Shown here one piece after another: positions 43,446 to 51,640 of a stretch of 64,000 bases of DNA. Origin of the DNA: Brevibacterium epidermidis NBRC 14811 (GTDB taxonomy: Bacteria; Actinomycetota; Actinomycetes; Actinomycetales; Brevibacteriaceae); the NCBI RefSeq assembly GCF_001570805.1, contig NZ_BCSJ01000017.1, forward strand, positions 62,001 to 126,000, written 5' to 3'. The first letter of the stretch is position 1. Every line of letters begins with the position of its first letter. Both the position numbers and the translations under genes were made by a program. The notes beneath the pieces were generated by a model. The model was given only the letters and a program-made list of their open reading frames with translations, was not told the DNA's origin and made no database searches.

Positions 43446-45113
43446 TCATCTTTCGTCGTCCTCGCCGTGCTCGCCCTCATCGGGGTCCGTGTCGCGCAGG
43501 TCTTTGACCAGGTCCTCTACTGCGCGTTCGACCATCGGATCCTCACCACGCGCCAGGGCGGCCACCTCGGCGTCGCCGTTCTTGATCCGCACCCAGACGC
43601 GACGGCGCGGAATGAACAGGGACAGGCCGAGCCCTGCCAGAACGAGGATCGCACTGATGAGCATGAGCGCCTGCGTCGGGTCCTGGGAGATGTCGACGGC
43701 GATGTACTTCTTGACTCCGTCGAAGGTCACCGAACCGCCGTTGGGCAGCTTCTGCGTGTCCCCCTCGGCGAGCTGGATGACGAGCGGATTGCCCGACTCG
43801 TCGGTCATCTCCGTCATCTTGTCGGCGTCGAGCGAGTACACGGACTGCGGGACTCCGGAGTCGAGGCCGAGGTCGCCGGTGTACCCGCTCATCACGAGGT
43901 ACGGGTTGCGCAGCTCGGCGAAGCTCGAGATCAGCTCCCCGTCCTGATTCTGTGCAGCGGTGGGCAGGAACACGCCGACGAACCCCATCTGCGTGCCGGC
44001 CGAGTCCGGGACCTTGATGACGCCTTCGGAGGTGTATCCGGGGTCTCCGCCGTCCGGGATGAACACCTGCGGACCGGACTGGACGATATCGCCCTTCGCA
44101 TCACGCACGGTCACCTCGGGGGCGTAGCCGTTTCCGGTCAGGTAGACGCCGACGCCGCCCACGCGCACCGGCTCGTTGACCTTGAGCAGGTGCGATTCGG
44201 TCTTCCCGTCCGCAGTCGTCGTCACCTTCGCATCGAAGCTGCGCGGCTGACCGAACTGGTTGCCCGCCGCCTGATCGTCGAAGGTGGAGGTGAAGGAATC
44301 GAGTTTGAGCCGGAAGTCCGGCAGATTGTCCGCATCGTAGTAGGAGCCGGGTTCGAAGGAGTCATAGGAGACCAGCGAATTCGAGAACGTCTCACCCTCG
44401 ACGAGGATGCGCTGACCTTCGTAGCCGAACAGCGATCCGATCGCCATCGTCAGGGTCGCCATGAGCAGCGCGATGTGAAAGACGAGGTTGCCGGTCTCGC
44501 GGAGGTAGCCGCGTTCGGCGGCGATGTGATCGGACTGCCGGTTGATCCGGTAACCGGACTTCTTCAGCCGGGCCTCGGCGGCATCGAGGAACTCCTCGTC
44601 CGCGTCCTCACGGGTCTCTGCGTCTCCCTGCGCCGAGGCGAAGGAGGCGTAACCGGGCATCCGGGACAACCGCCTCGGTGCTTTGGGCGGGGACGAGCGC
44701 ATCGCCTTCCAGTGCTGCTTCGACCGCGGGATGATGCAGCCGATGAGCGAGACCATCAGCAGCAGGTAGATCGCGGAGAACCACACGGAGGAGTACACGT
44801 CGAACATCTGGATGGTGTCGAGGAACTGCCCCCAGGCACCGTTGTTGTCCAGGAAGGTGTTGACGCGGCCCGGGTCCTGGATCCTCTGCGGCAGCAGAGA
44901 CCCGGGGATCGAGGCGAGGGCGAGGATGAGCAGGAGGATCAGGGCCACGCGCATCGTCGTCAGCTGAGTCCAGGCCCACCGGCACATGCCGAGGAACCCG
45001 AGCTGGGGCTGCGTCACGGTCGACTTCGCGGCAGGCTTGTCCCCCTGCTTCGCCGTCGATGTCGCACCCCATTTCGGCTGCGTCGTCTCCGAGCCTTCGG
45101 TTGAGCCCGCCAC
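43446..45113 (-). CDS. resB: Cytochrome c biogenesis protein ResB
   Basis: About 555 residues; GTG at 45113 overlaps the ccdA stop by one base. Three N-terminal helices (LGFLGMCRWAWTQLTTMRVALILLLILALASIPG region, SAIYLLLMVSLIGCI) with the ResB landmarks SLLPQ and SAIY. A large extracytoplasmic domain and a final helix (LMLISAILVLAGLGLSLFI) follow. The C-terminal ~60 residues are Asp/Glu-rich. Partner of CcsB in heme delivery. A longer upstream reading frame overlaps ccdA and is not homologous. Confidence 0.93.
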   Translation of the reverse strand: MAGSTEGSETTQPKWGATSTAKQGDKPAAKSTVTQPQLGFLGMCRWAWTQLTTMRVALILLLILALASIPGSLLPQRIQDPGRVNTFLDNNGAWGQFLDTIQMFDVYSSVWFSAIYLLLMVSLIGCIIPRSKQHWKAMRSSPPKAPRRLSRMPGYASFASAQGDAETREDADEEFLDAAEARLKKSGYRINRQSDHIAAERGYLRETGNLVFHIALLMATLTMAIGSLFGYEGQRILVEGETFSNSLVSYDSFEPGSYYDADNLPDFRLKLDSFTSTFDDQAAGNQFGQPRSFDAKVTTTADGKTESHLLKVNEPVRVGGVGVYLTGNGYAPEVTVRDAKGDIVQSGPQVFIPDGGDPGYTSEGVIKVPDSAGTQMGFVGVFLPTAAQNQDGELISSFAELRNPYLVMSGYTGDLGLDSGVPQSVYSLDADKMTEMTDESGNPLVIQLAEGDTQKLPNGGSVTFDGVKKYIAVDISQDPTQALMLISAILVLAGLGLSLFIPRRRVWVRIKNGDAEVAALARGEDPMVERAVEDLVKDLRDTDPDEGEHGEDDER

Positions 45114-45877
45114 TAGATCACCACTTCGAATCCATTGATGAGACCTTGCAGAGAGGTCATCCACATGTTCCATACGCCGCTGGCCATGAGCACGCCGAGG
45201 ATGATGAGCATGATGCCCCCGGCACGCACGATCGCGGTCTGATGTTTCCGCACCCACTCGAGTCGTCCGGCGCCCTTGTGGATCGCCAGCGCCAGGAGGA
45301 TGAACGGGATGCCCAAGCCCAGACAGTAGACGAAGGCCAGCAGTGCTCCGCGCCAGATCATTCCGTCACCGCCGAAGCTCACCGACATGCTCAGCACGGC
45401 CGACAGGGTCGGTCCCACGCAGGGAGCCCAGCCGAGGGCGAAGGTCGCGCCGAGCACCGGTGCGCCCCAGAGTCCGGCCTTCGGTCTGGCGCGGATGCGG
45501 TGCTCGTTCTGGAGCAGGCCGAATCCGCCCATGAATACGAAGCCGGCGAGGATGACGATGACGCCGAGGACGCGGAGGATGATCGACTGCCATTGGGAGA
45601 ACAGCGCCCCGAGCGCGGAGAAGCTGGTTCCCAACAGCACGAAGACGACCGTGAAGCCGAGGACGAACAGGGTGATGCCCACGACCACTCGCCACGTCTG
45701 CTTGTCCTTCAGCGAGGATCCGGAGAGACCCGTGACGTATCCGACGTAGCCGGGTACCAGCGGCAGCACGCAGGGTGAGGCGAACGAGACGAGTCCGGCC
45801 AGGGCCGCCGCGCCGGCAGCCAGCAGCAGCGGTCCCGAGAGAACGGTCTGGGCGAAGTCCGCCCCGAGGCCACTCAC
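45113..45877 (-). CDS. ccdA: Cytochrome c biogenesis / thiol transport protein CcdA
   Basis: A 254-residue protein with six membrane helices of the DsbD/CcdA family. The two redox cysteines are visible in SFASPCVLPLVPGYVGYV (helix 1) and ALGWAPCVGPTLSAVLS (helix 4). It carries reducing power from cytosolic thioredoxin across the membrane to ResA, encoded just upstream with a 4-nt overlap. Confidence 0.95.
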   Translation of the reverse strand: MSGLGADFAQTVLSGPLLLAAGAAALAGLVSFASPCVLPLVPGYVGYVTGLSGSSLKDKQTWRVVVGITLFVLGFTVVFVLLGTSFSALGALFSQWQSIILRVLGVIVILAGFVFMGGFGLLQNEHRIRARPKAGLWGAPVLGATFALGWAPCVGPTLSAVLSMSVSFGGDGMIWRGALLAFVYCLGLGIPFILLALAIHKGAGRLEWVRKHQTAIVRAGGIMLIILGVLMASGVWNMWMTSLQGLINGFEVVI

Positions 45878-46473
45878 TCGGCCAGCACGTCCTCGACGAG
45901 TCCCTTGAGCGTCGACGCGTCGACTTCTCCGACGACTCGGGCCGCGGCCCGACCCTTCGCGTCGAGGATCACCGTCGAGGGGGTGGCCTGCGGGGGTAGG
46001 ACGCCGGAGAGCAGGGAGACCATCTCACCGTTCGAATCGAGCATATTCGGGTACGGCACCTGGAAGCTCTGGATGAACGCGTTGGCCGCCGCCTCTTGGT
46101 CGCGGACGTTGACGCCGAGGAACTGTGCCTTGTCCCCGAGTTCCTCGGACACTGACTTCAGGTCCGGGGCTTCCTTCCGGCACGGCGGGCAGGCCGCGTA
46201 CCAGAGGTTGACGACGACCGGGGTGGGACGCAGGTCTGCCAGTGACATCGACTTGCCGTCGAGGGTCTCGAAGCTCAGGTCGAGGGGTTCGCCACGGTCC
46301 TCGGCGGGCACACGTGAGACGACTCCCGAACCGGAGACGTACCCCTGATCGGATCCGGCCTGATCGGCCAGTTCGTCGTTCTCGCTGCAGGCGCTGAGGA
46401 CCACGGCGGTGCCAACGGCGATTGCCGAGGTGAAGAGGGCCCGACGGTTGAGCGGCTGACGTCCGAAACTCAT
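45874..46473 (-). CDS. resA: Thioredoxin-like lipoprotein ResA/TlpA
   Basis: 199 residues. Signal with lipobox LSAC at ~29, then a TlpA-like thioredoxin domain containing VVNLWYAACPPCRKEAPDL-like active site (CPPC) and the cis-Pro loop ATPSTVILDAKG. It keeps the CxxCH thiols of apocytochrome c reduced outside the membrane, fed by CcdA. Overlaps both neighbours by 4 nt, so phosphatase-resA-ccdA-resB are translated together. Confidence 0.94.
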   Translation of the reverse strand: MSFGRQPLNRRALFTSAIAVGTAVVLSACSENDELADQAGSDQGYVSGSGVVSRVPAEDRGEPLDLSFETLDGKSMSLADLRPTPVVVNLWYAACPPCRKEAPDLKSVSEELGDKAQFLGVNVRDQEAAANAFIQSFQVPYPNMLDSNGEMVSLLSGVLPPQATPSTVILDAKGRAAARVVGEVDASTLKGLVEDVLAE

Positions 46474-47111
46474 GCTCCCGCCACCGCGGTGCCCGGCTGC
46501 AGATCCGCGCAGATGCTCTCGTAACTCACGGACACCAGTGTGGAGGAATCGAATGTGAAACTGGTGATAGAAGCCAGGTCACATTCACGCCTGCGCGGGT
46601 CGTGGACGAGCGAGCGCCCCTCCCCCGACAGGCGGGTCATCCAGATCGGCAGCTGGTGGGAGACGATGACGCCCTCGGCGTCAGGACCGTGGAGGTCGAG
46701 CTTGGCGCGCAGACTGGCCATCGCGGCCCGCATGCGCAGCACGATCTGTTTGTACGGCTCTCCCCAGGACGGAGTGAGCGGGTTGTACAGTCGCACGAAG
46801 TTCCGCGGCTCGGCGAGGCGCCTGGCGTTGAGCTTCTGTCCCTCGAAGGAGTTCGCCGCTTCGATGACTCGATCGTCGTCGAACACCGGCAGCCCGAGTG
46901 CCTCGGACAGGGGTGCGATCGTCTGCTGTGTCCGCAGCAGCGGAGAGGCGACGAGCTCGACCGGCCGGTTCTGAGCCGACGCGAAGTGCTGAGCCACACG
47001 AGCGGCCATCTCATGTCCGCGCTCGGTGAGACCGAAATGCGGCAGGCGACCGTAGAGGATGCCGTCGGGGTTGTCGACTTCGCCGTGTCGGACGAGGTGG
47101 ATGGTGGTCAT
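46470..47111 (-). CDS. Histidine phosphatase family protein
   Basis: 213 residues; RHG motif in [19 protein letters not shown] near the N-terminus, then [16 protein letters not shown] and the second catalytic His in [14 protein letters not shown]. It resembles phosphoglycerate mutase-like phosphatases. The gene is conserved between hemL and resA in actinobacteria, but its substrate is unknown. Overlaps hemL and resA by 4 nt. Confidence 0.9.
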   Translation of the reverse strand: MTTIHLVRHGEVDNPDGILYGRLPHFGLTERGHEMAARVAQHFASAQNRPVELVASPLLRTQQTIAPLSEALGLPVFDDDRVIEAANSFEGQKLNARRLAEPRNFVRLYNPLTPSWGEPYKQIVLRMRAAMASLRAKLDLHGPDAEGVIVSHQLPIWMTRLSGEGRSLVHDPRRRECDLASITSFTFDSSTLVSVSYESICADLQPGTAVAGA

Positions 47112-48469
47112 GACTGCGCCTTCCCGGCCTCCGGAACCGCTGCCGCGGCCTTGGCCGCCGCGGGCAGGGCGCTGATGATCCGGTCGAGGATCTCATCGGT
47201 GTGGGCATAGGAGAGGAACCAGGCTTCGAACGCGCTCGGGGGCATATGGATGCCCTGATCGAGCATGGCGTTGAAGAATGCGGTGTACCGGTCGACGTTC
47301 TGAGCCCGGGCACAGTCGTAGTTCGTCACATCGGTGTCGGTGAAGAAGACGGAGAACATCGAGTTCGCCGACTGGATGACGTGGGCGACGCCTTCGGCCT
47401 CCAGCGCCGAGGCGATGGCCGGGCGAAGTTTGTCCGCGGCACGGCCGATGTGCGAGTACACATCGAGTTCTGTCGTCAGCTTGAGTGTGGCCAGTCCGGC
47501 AGCGGTGGCCACAGGATTGCCCGAGAGTGTTCCGGCCTGGTAGACGGGGCCGGAGGGGGCGAGGTATGCCATGATGTCGGCGCGACCGCCGAAGGCCGCT
47601 GCCGGGAAGCCGCCGCCCATGACCTTGCCGAAGGTGAACAGGTCGGCCGGACCTTCGGGGTAGCCGAGGGTCTCGGACTCGTAGCCGTACCAACCGGCTG
47701 TGGAGACGCGGAAGCCGGTCATCACCTCGTCGCTGATCATCAGCGCACCGTGCGCCTTGGTCAGGCGGCGGATCGTGTTCGTGAAGCCGTCGCGGGGAGG
47801 CACGACACCCATGTTGCCGGGGCTGGCCTCGGTGATGACGCAGGCGATGTCCTCACCGTGTTCGGCGAACACGGCTTCGAGACCGGCAGCGTCGTTGTAG
47901 TCGACGACGATCGTGTCCTGCGCCTGGGCTCCGGTGACTCCGGGGGTGTCGGGCAGGGAGAACGTGGCCAGTCCCGAGCCGGCCTGGGCCAGCAGCGAGT
48001 CGACGTGACCGTGGTAGCAGCCGGCGAACTTCACGACCTTGGACCGTCCCGTGTAGCCGCGGGCCAGGCGAATCGCCGACATCGTCGCCTCGGTGCCCGA
48101 GGACACGAGGCGCACCTGGTCGACGGGGTCGACGCGGCGCACGATCTCCTCAGCGAGTTCGACCTCACCGGTCGACGGGGTGCCGAAGGAGAATCCCTTG
48201 ACGGCGGCTTCCTGAACGGCGGCGACGACCTCGGGGCGGGAGTGGCCCATGATCATCGGACCCCAGGATCCGATGAGGTCGATGTAGTCGTTGCCGTCGG
48301 CGTCGCGCAGCCACGCACCGGTCGCCTCGGTGATGAAGCGGGGGGTGCCGCCGACGGCCTTGAACGCGCGGACCGGGGAGTTCACTCCGCCGGGGATGAC
48401 CGCCTCGGCGCGGGTGAAGAGGGCGGCGGACCGATCGGTGGTGTGACCGTTCGTCTCTGCTGTCGTCAT
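47108..48469 (-). CDS. hemL: Glutamate-1-semialdehyde 2,1-aminomutase
   Basis: A 453-residue PLP enzyme making 5-aminolevulinate. Seen: [21 protein letters not shown]-type start, [31 protein letters not shown], the PLP-binding region [13 protein letters not shown], and the Schiff-base Lys in [24 protein letters not shown] upstream of ATG 48469. It supplies ALA to HemB, encoded 537 nt upstream on the same strand. It heads the hemL-phosphatase-resA-ccdA-resB-ccsB run. Confidence 0.97.
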   Translation of the reverse strand: MTTAETNGHTTDRSAALFTRAEAVIPGGVNSPVRAFKAVGGTPRFITEATGAWLRDADGNDYIDLIGSWGPMIMGHSRPEVVAAVQEAAVKGFSFGTPSTGEVELAEEIVRRVDPVDQVRLVSSGTEATMSAIRLARGYTGRSKVVKFAGCYHGHVDSLLAQAGSGLATFSLPDTPGVTGAQAQDTIVVDYNDAAGLEAVFAEHGEDIACVITEASPGNMGVVPPRDGFTNTIRRLTKAHGALMISDEVMTGFRVSTAGWYGYESETLGYPEGPADLFTFGKVMGGGFPAAAFGGRADIMAYLAPSGPVYQAGTLSGNPVATAAGLATLKLTTELDVYSHIGRAADKLRPAIASALEAEGVAHVIQSANSMFSVFFTDTDVTNYDCARAQNVDRYTAFFNAMLDQGIHMPPSAFEAWFLSYAHTDEILDRIISALPAAAKAAAAVPEAGKAQS

Positions 48470-48538
48470 GGTTCTCCTCTGATTCTTCGCGGGTCGGGTT
48501 TCGTCCCGGGATCGTTCTCAGTTACGCGTGGGGGCGGC

Positions 48539-49006
48539 TCAGGAGCCGTCGGTGTCTGTCATGTGGTCGGATACCCTGGTGAAGATCCGGCCCAATATCT
48601 CCATCTCCTCGGGATCGAGGAGATCGACGAGGTGGCTGCGGACTCCGGAGACGTGATCGGGGGCGGCGGACTGCAGCAGCTGCCATCCGGCTTCGGTCAT
48701 CACGCAGTTGACGCCGCGGCCATCCTCGGGGATGGCGGAGCGTTCGAGCAGTCCGCGCTTCTCCATTCGGGCGACGCTGTGGGTCAGCCGTGACCGCGAC
48801 ATTGTCGTGTCTGTGGCCAGCAGCGCCATCCGCATCGTCCGGTTCTCGTGCTCGGACAGACGCACGAGGATCTCGTATTCGGGCAGGCCGATTCCGTGCT
48901 TCTCACGCAGCTCCTTGTCCAGCTGCGTGCTGAGCAGCTGAGAGCCGGTGAGGTAGCTGCGCCAGGCTTTCTGGTCGACGGCCGACAGCCAGCGAGGCTC
49001 GGTCAT
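48539..49006 (-). CDS. MarR-family transcriptional regulator
   Basis: 155 residues; ATG at 49006 overlaps the hemB stop by one base with GGAGG 6 nt upstream. Winged helix: LPEYEILVRLSEHENRTMRMALLATDTTMSRSRLTHSVARMEKRGLLER-like region, with the wing at IPEDGRGVNCVMTEAG. As the last gene of the heme operon it may respond to a porphyrin, oxidant or phenolic ligand; no operator could be identified. Confidence 0.87.
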   Translation of the reverse strand: MTEPRWLSAVDQKAWRSYLTGSQLLSTQLDKELREKHGIGLPEYEILVRLSEHENRTMRMALLATDTTMSRSRLTHSVARMEKRGLLERSAIPEDGRGVNCVMTEAGWQLLQSAAPDHVSGVRSHLVDLLDPEEMEILGRIFTRVSDHMTDTDGS

Positions 49007-50034
49007 CATCGGCCTCCGACTGCGTTGCTGTTCGACAGGTGACCTGCGGCCTCTGTTTGGAGGCGTTGGGCGACCTCGGTGGCCCAGTAGGTGAGGATCG
49101 CGTCGGAGCCTGCACGTTTGAAGGCGATGAGGGATTCGTCGATCGCCTTCTCCCGGTCGATGGCTCCGGCGGCGGCCGCGAATTCGATCATCGCGTATTC
49201 CCCGGACACCTGGTAGGTCCACACGGGCACGATGGATTCCTGGGCCACCTCGGCGAGCACATCGAGATACGGCAGTCCCGGCTTGACCATGACGATGTCA
49301 GCACCTTCGGCGAGGTCGAGGCCGAGTTCACGCAGCGCCTCACGTCCGTTCGCCGGATCCTGCTGGTAGGTCTTGCGGTCGCCCTTGAGTTCGGAGTCGA
49401 CGGCTTCGCGGAAGGGGCCGTAGAACGCGGAGGCGTACTTCGCGGTGTAGCCCATGATCACGGTGTCGGTGAATCCAGCGGCGTCGAGGGCTTCGCGGCA
49501 GTAGGCGACCTGGCCGTCCATCATTCCCGACAGTCCGAGCACTTCGGCCCCGGCGCGGGCCTGGGCCAGTGCCATCGAGGCGTAGCGATCGAGGGTGGCG
49601 TCATTGTCGACTCCCCCGGCTTGGTCGAGGACTCCGCAGTGGCCGTGGGAGGTGAATTCGTCGAGGCACAAGTCCGCCATGATCACGGTGTCATCGCCGA
49701 GCTCGCGGGCCAGCAGCGACAGTGCCCGGTTGAGGATGCCTTCGGGGTCGTCGGCCTGTGAGCCGATCTCGTCCTTGTGTTCGGGGATGCCGAAGAGCAT
49801 GAGTCCGCCGACTCCGGCCGCGACCGCTTCACGGGCGGCTTCGAGCAGGGAATCCAGCGTGTGCTGGACGACTCCGGGCATTCCGCCCAGGGGCAGCGGT
49901 TCGCGCAGCCCCTCCTTGACGAACATCGGCAGGATGAGCTCAGAGGGGTGGAGTCGCACTTCGGAGACGAGGCGGCGCAGGGCCGGGGTCGACCGCAGTC
50001 GACGGGGACGGACGGTTCCGGGAACCAGTGACAT
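49006..50034 (-). CDS. hemB: Porphobilinogen synthase (delta-aminolevulinate dehydratase)
   Basis: 342 residues. Schiff-base lysines lie in [16 protein letters not shown] and [11 protein letters not shown]. The metal-binding cysteine segment reads [17 protein letters not shown], with two cysteines in place of the triple-Cys zinc site, so the metal type is uncertain. Starts [21 protein letters not shown]. Condenses two ALA molecules. It begins 1 nt after hemD ends on the same transcript. Confidence 0.96.
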   Translation of the reverse strand: MSLVPGTVRPRRLRSTPALRRLVSEVRLHPSELILPMFVKEGLREPLPLGGMPGVVQHTLDSLLEAAREAVAAGVGGLMLFGIPEHKDEIGSQADDPEGILNRALSLLARELGDDTVIMADLCLDEFTSHGHCGVLDQAGGVDNDATLDRYASMALAQARAGAEVLGLSGMMDGQVAYCREALDAAGFTDTVIMGYTAKYASAFYGPFREAVDSELKGDRKTYQQDPANGREALRELGLDLAEGADIVMVKPGLPYLDVLAEVAQESIVPVWTYQVSGEYAMIEFAAAAGAIDREKAIDESLIAFKRAGSDAILTYWATEVAQRLQTEAAGHLSNSNAVGGR

Positions 50035-50035
50035 G

Positions 50036-51640
50036 TCAGGCCTTCCTTCTGCGGCGCTTCTGACTCGGACGCTGCGGGGAGATCCCGGCTTCCACGTCTT
50101 CGGCGCGCTGAGTGAGTGCGAATTCGACGAGACCGTCGATGAGCGAGGTGAGGTTGGCTTCCTCGGCGAGGACGTCGACGCGCAGTCCGTGTTCGGCTGC
50201 TGTGTTCGCCGTCGCCGGTCCGATGCAGCAGATCACCGAGGTGGGGGCGGGTTTGCCGGCGATGCCGACGAGGTTGCGCACCGTCGATGAGGAGGTGAAG
50301 AGGAAGGCGTCGAAGTCTCCGGCCTTGATCGATTCGCGGATCGGCGCCGGCGGCGGGGAGGCACGCACGGTGCGGTAGGCGGTGACGTCGTCGGGGTCCC
50401 ACCCCTTCTCCAACAGACCGGCCACGAGCACCTCGGTGGCGATATCTGCACGCGGCAGGAGCACCGTGTTCATCGGGTCGATGTCATCGACATAGTCCGG
50501 CCACGCTGCGGCCAGTCCTCGTGCCGAATGCTCCCCGTCGGGGATGAGGTCCGGGGTGATTCCCCAGTCGACGAGTGCTGCGGCAGTGCGACCGCCGACG
50601 GCTGCGACCTTGACTCCGGCCATCGACCGGGAGTCGAGCCCGAAGTCTTCGAACCACATGCGCACGGCGCGCACGGCGTTGACCGAAGTGAATCCGACCC
50701 ATTCGTAGGATCCGTCGACGAGGCCGCGGATCGCCTTCTCCATCTGGGTCGGTGTGCGCGGCGGCTGAACGGCGATGGTCGGCACGACGGTGCCGACGGC
50801 GCCGAGTTCTGCCAGGGCCTCTGCTGTGGAGGTTCCCTGTTCCTTCGTACGAGGAATGAGCACCTGCCAGCCGAAGAGCGGTTTGGATTCGAACCAACTG
50901 AGTTCTCCTCTGGATTCCACTCCCTGCCCCATGATCACCACCATACGATCAGTTCCTGATTGCGCCATGGACAGCGCCTGCTTCAAGGTCGTCTCCACAC
51001 TCGTCTGTTCGATGGTGGAGATTCCCCACCCGAGGAGGACCTTCGTATCCTCGTCCCACCCGTCTGCCAGCAGAGCCTCGATCGCCTGTTCGTGGGCGGA
51101 GGCGCTGCCGGTGAGCACATGGGTGGTATTGCGGTGGCGAGAGACGTCGACATGGGTCTGCGGTCCGGCTTCGATGAAGCGCACGGAACGGACGCGGTTG
51201 GTGGTCAGCGCGGTTCCGGTAAAGGCCGCCGTCGAGGCGGAGAGTCCGACTCCGGGCACGATTTCGACCTCGACCTGTTCCTTGCGGCAGACGGCGGCTT
51301 CCGCGGTCGTGGTGGTGAAGATGATTCCGTCGTCCGAGCTCAGCCGCACCACGGTGTTGTCCGGGCGGGCGAGTTCGGCCATGCGACGGCCGCGGGTCGA
51401 GGCGGCGACTCCGAGGTCGGCGGCGTCGATGAGCGTCGCGGCCTGCGGCACATAGGCGGTGACGATCTCGGAATGGACATCGGCGTCGTAGACGACGGTC
51501 TCGGCGGTGGCGAGGATCTCGGCTCCGCGCATCGTCATCAGACCCGATTCGCCGGGTCCGCTGCCGATGAAGACGACGCGTGGCGCTGCCGGCAGGAGTC
51601 GGCGCGGCTGCACCTGGCCCGTTGTCGGTTGGTTGATCAT
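50036..51640 (-). CDS. hemD: Uroporphyrinogen-III synthase fused to a degenerate SUMT-like domain
   Basis: 534 residues. Residues ~20-265 resemble uroporphyrinogen-III C-methyltransferase ([40 protein letters not shown]). The usual GGDPFVFGRG loop is replaced by [13 protein letters not shown], so methyltransferase activity is doubtful. Residues ~270-515 are the HemD domain: [35 protein letters not shown]-like block and [12 protein letters not shown]. The same fused arrangement exists in mycobacterial HemD. It overlaps the hemA-hemC gene by 4 nt. A basic KRRRRK tail ends the protein. Confidence 0.92.
   Translation of the reverse strand: MINQPTTGQVQPRRLLPAAPRVVFIGSGPGESGLMTMRGAEILATAETVVYDADVHSEIVTAYVPQAATLIDAADLGVAASTRGRRMAELARPDNTVVRLSSDDGIIFTTTTAEAAVCRKEQVEVEIVPGVGLSASTAAFTGTALTTNRVRSVRFIEAGPQTHVDVSRHRNTTHVLTGSASAHEQAIEALLADGWDEDTKVLLGWGISTIEQTSVETTLKQALSMAQSGTDRMVVIMGQGVESRGELSWFESKPLFGWQVLIPRTKEQGTSTAEALAELGAVGTVVPTIAVQPPRTPTQMEKAIRGLVDGSYEWVGFTSVNAVRAVRMWFEDFGLDSRSMAGVKVAAVGGRTAAALVDWGITPDLIPDGEHSARGLAAAWPDYVDDIDPMNTVLLPRADIATEVLVAGLLEKGWDPDDVTAYRTVRASPPPAPIRESIKAGDFDAFLFTSSSTVRNLVGIAGKPAPTSVICCIGPATANTAAEHGLRVDVLAEEANLTSLIDGLVEFALTQRAEDVEAGISPQRPSQKRRRRKA

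Noticed and set aside
43335-45104. A 589-codon open frame opposite resB
   Set aside because: Antisense frame with His/Arg/Gly-rich translation and no family resemblance; resB is certain.
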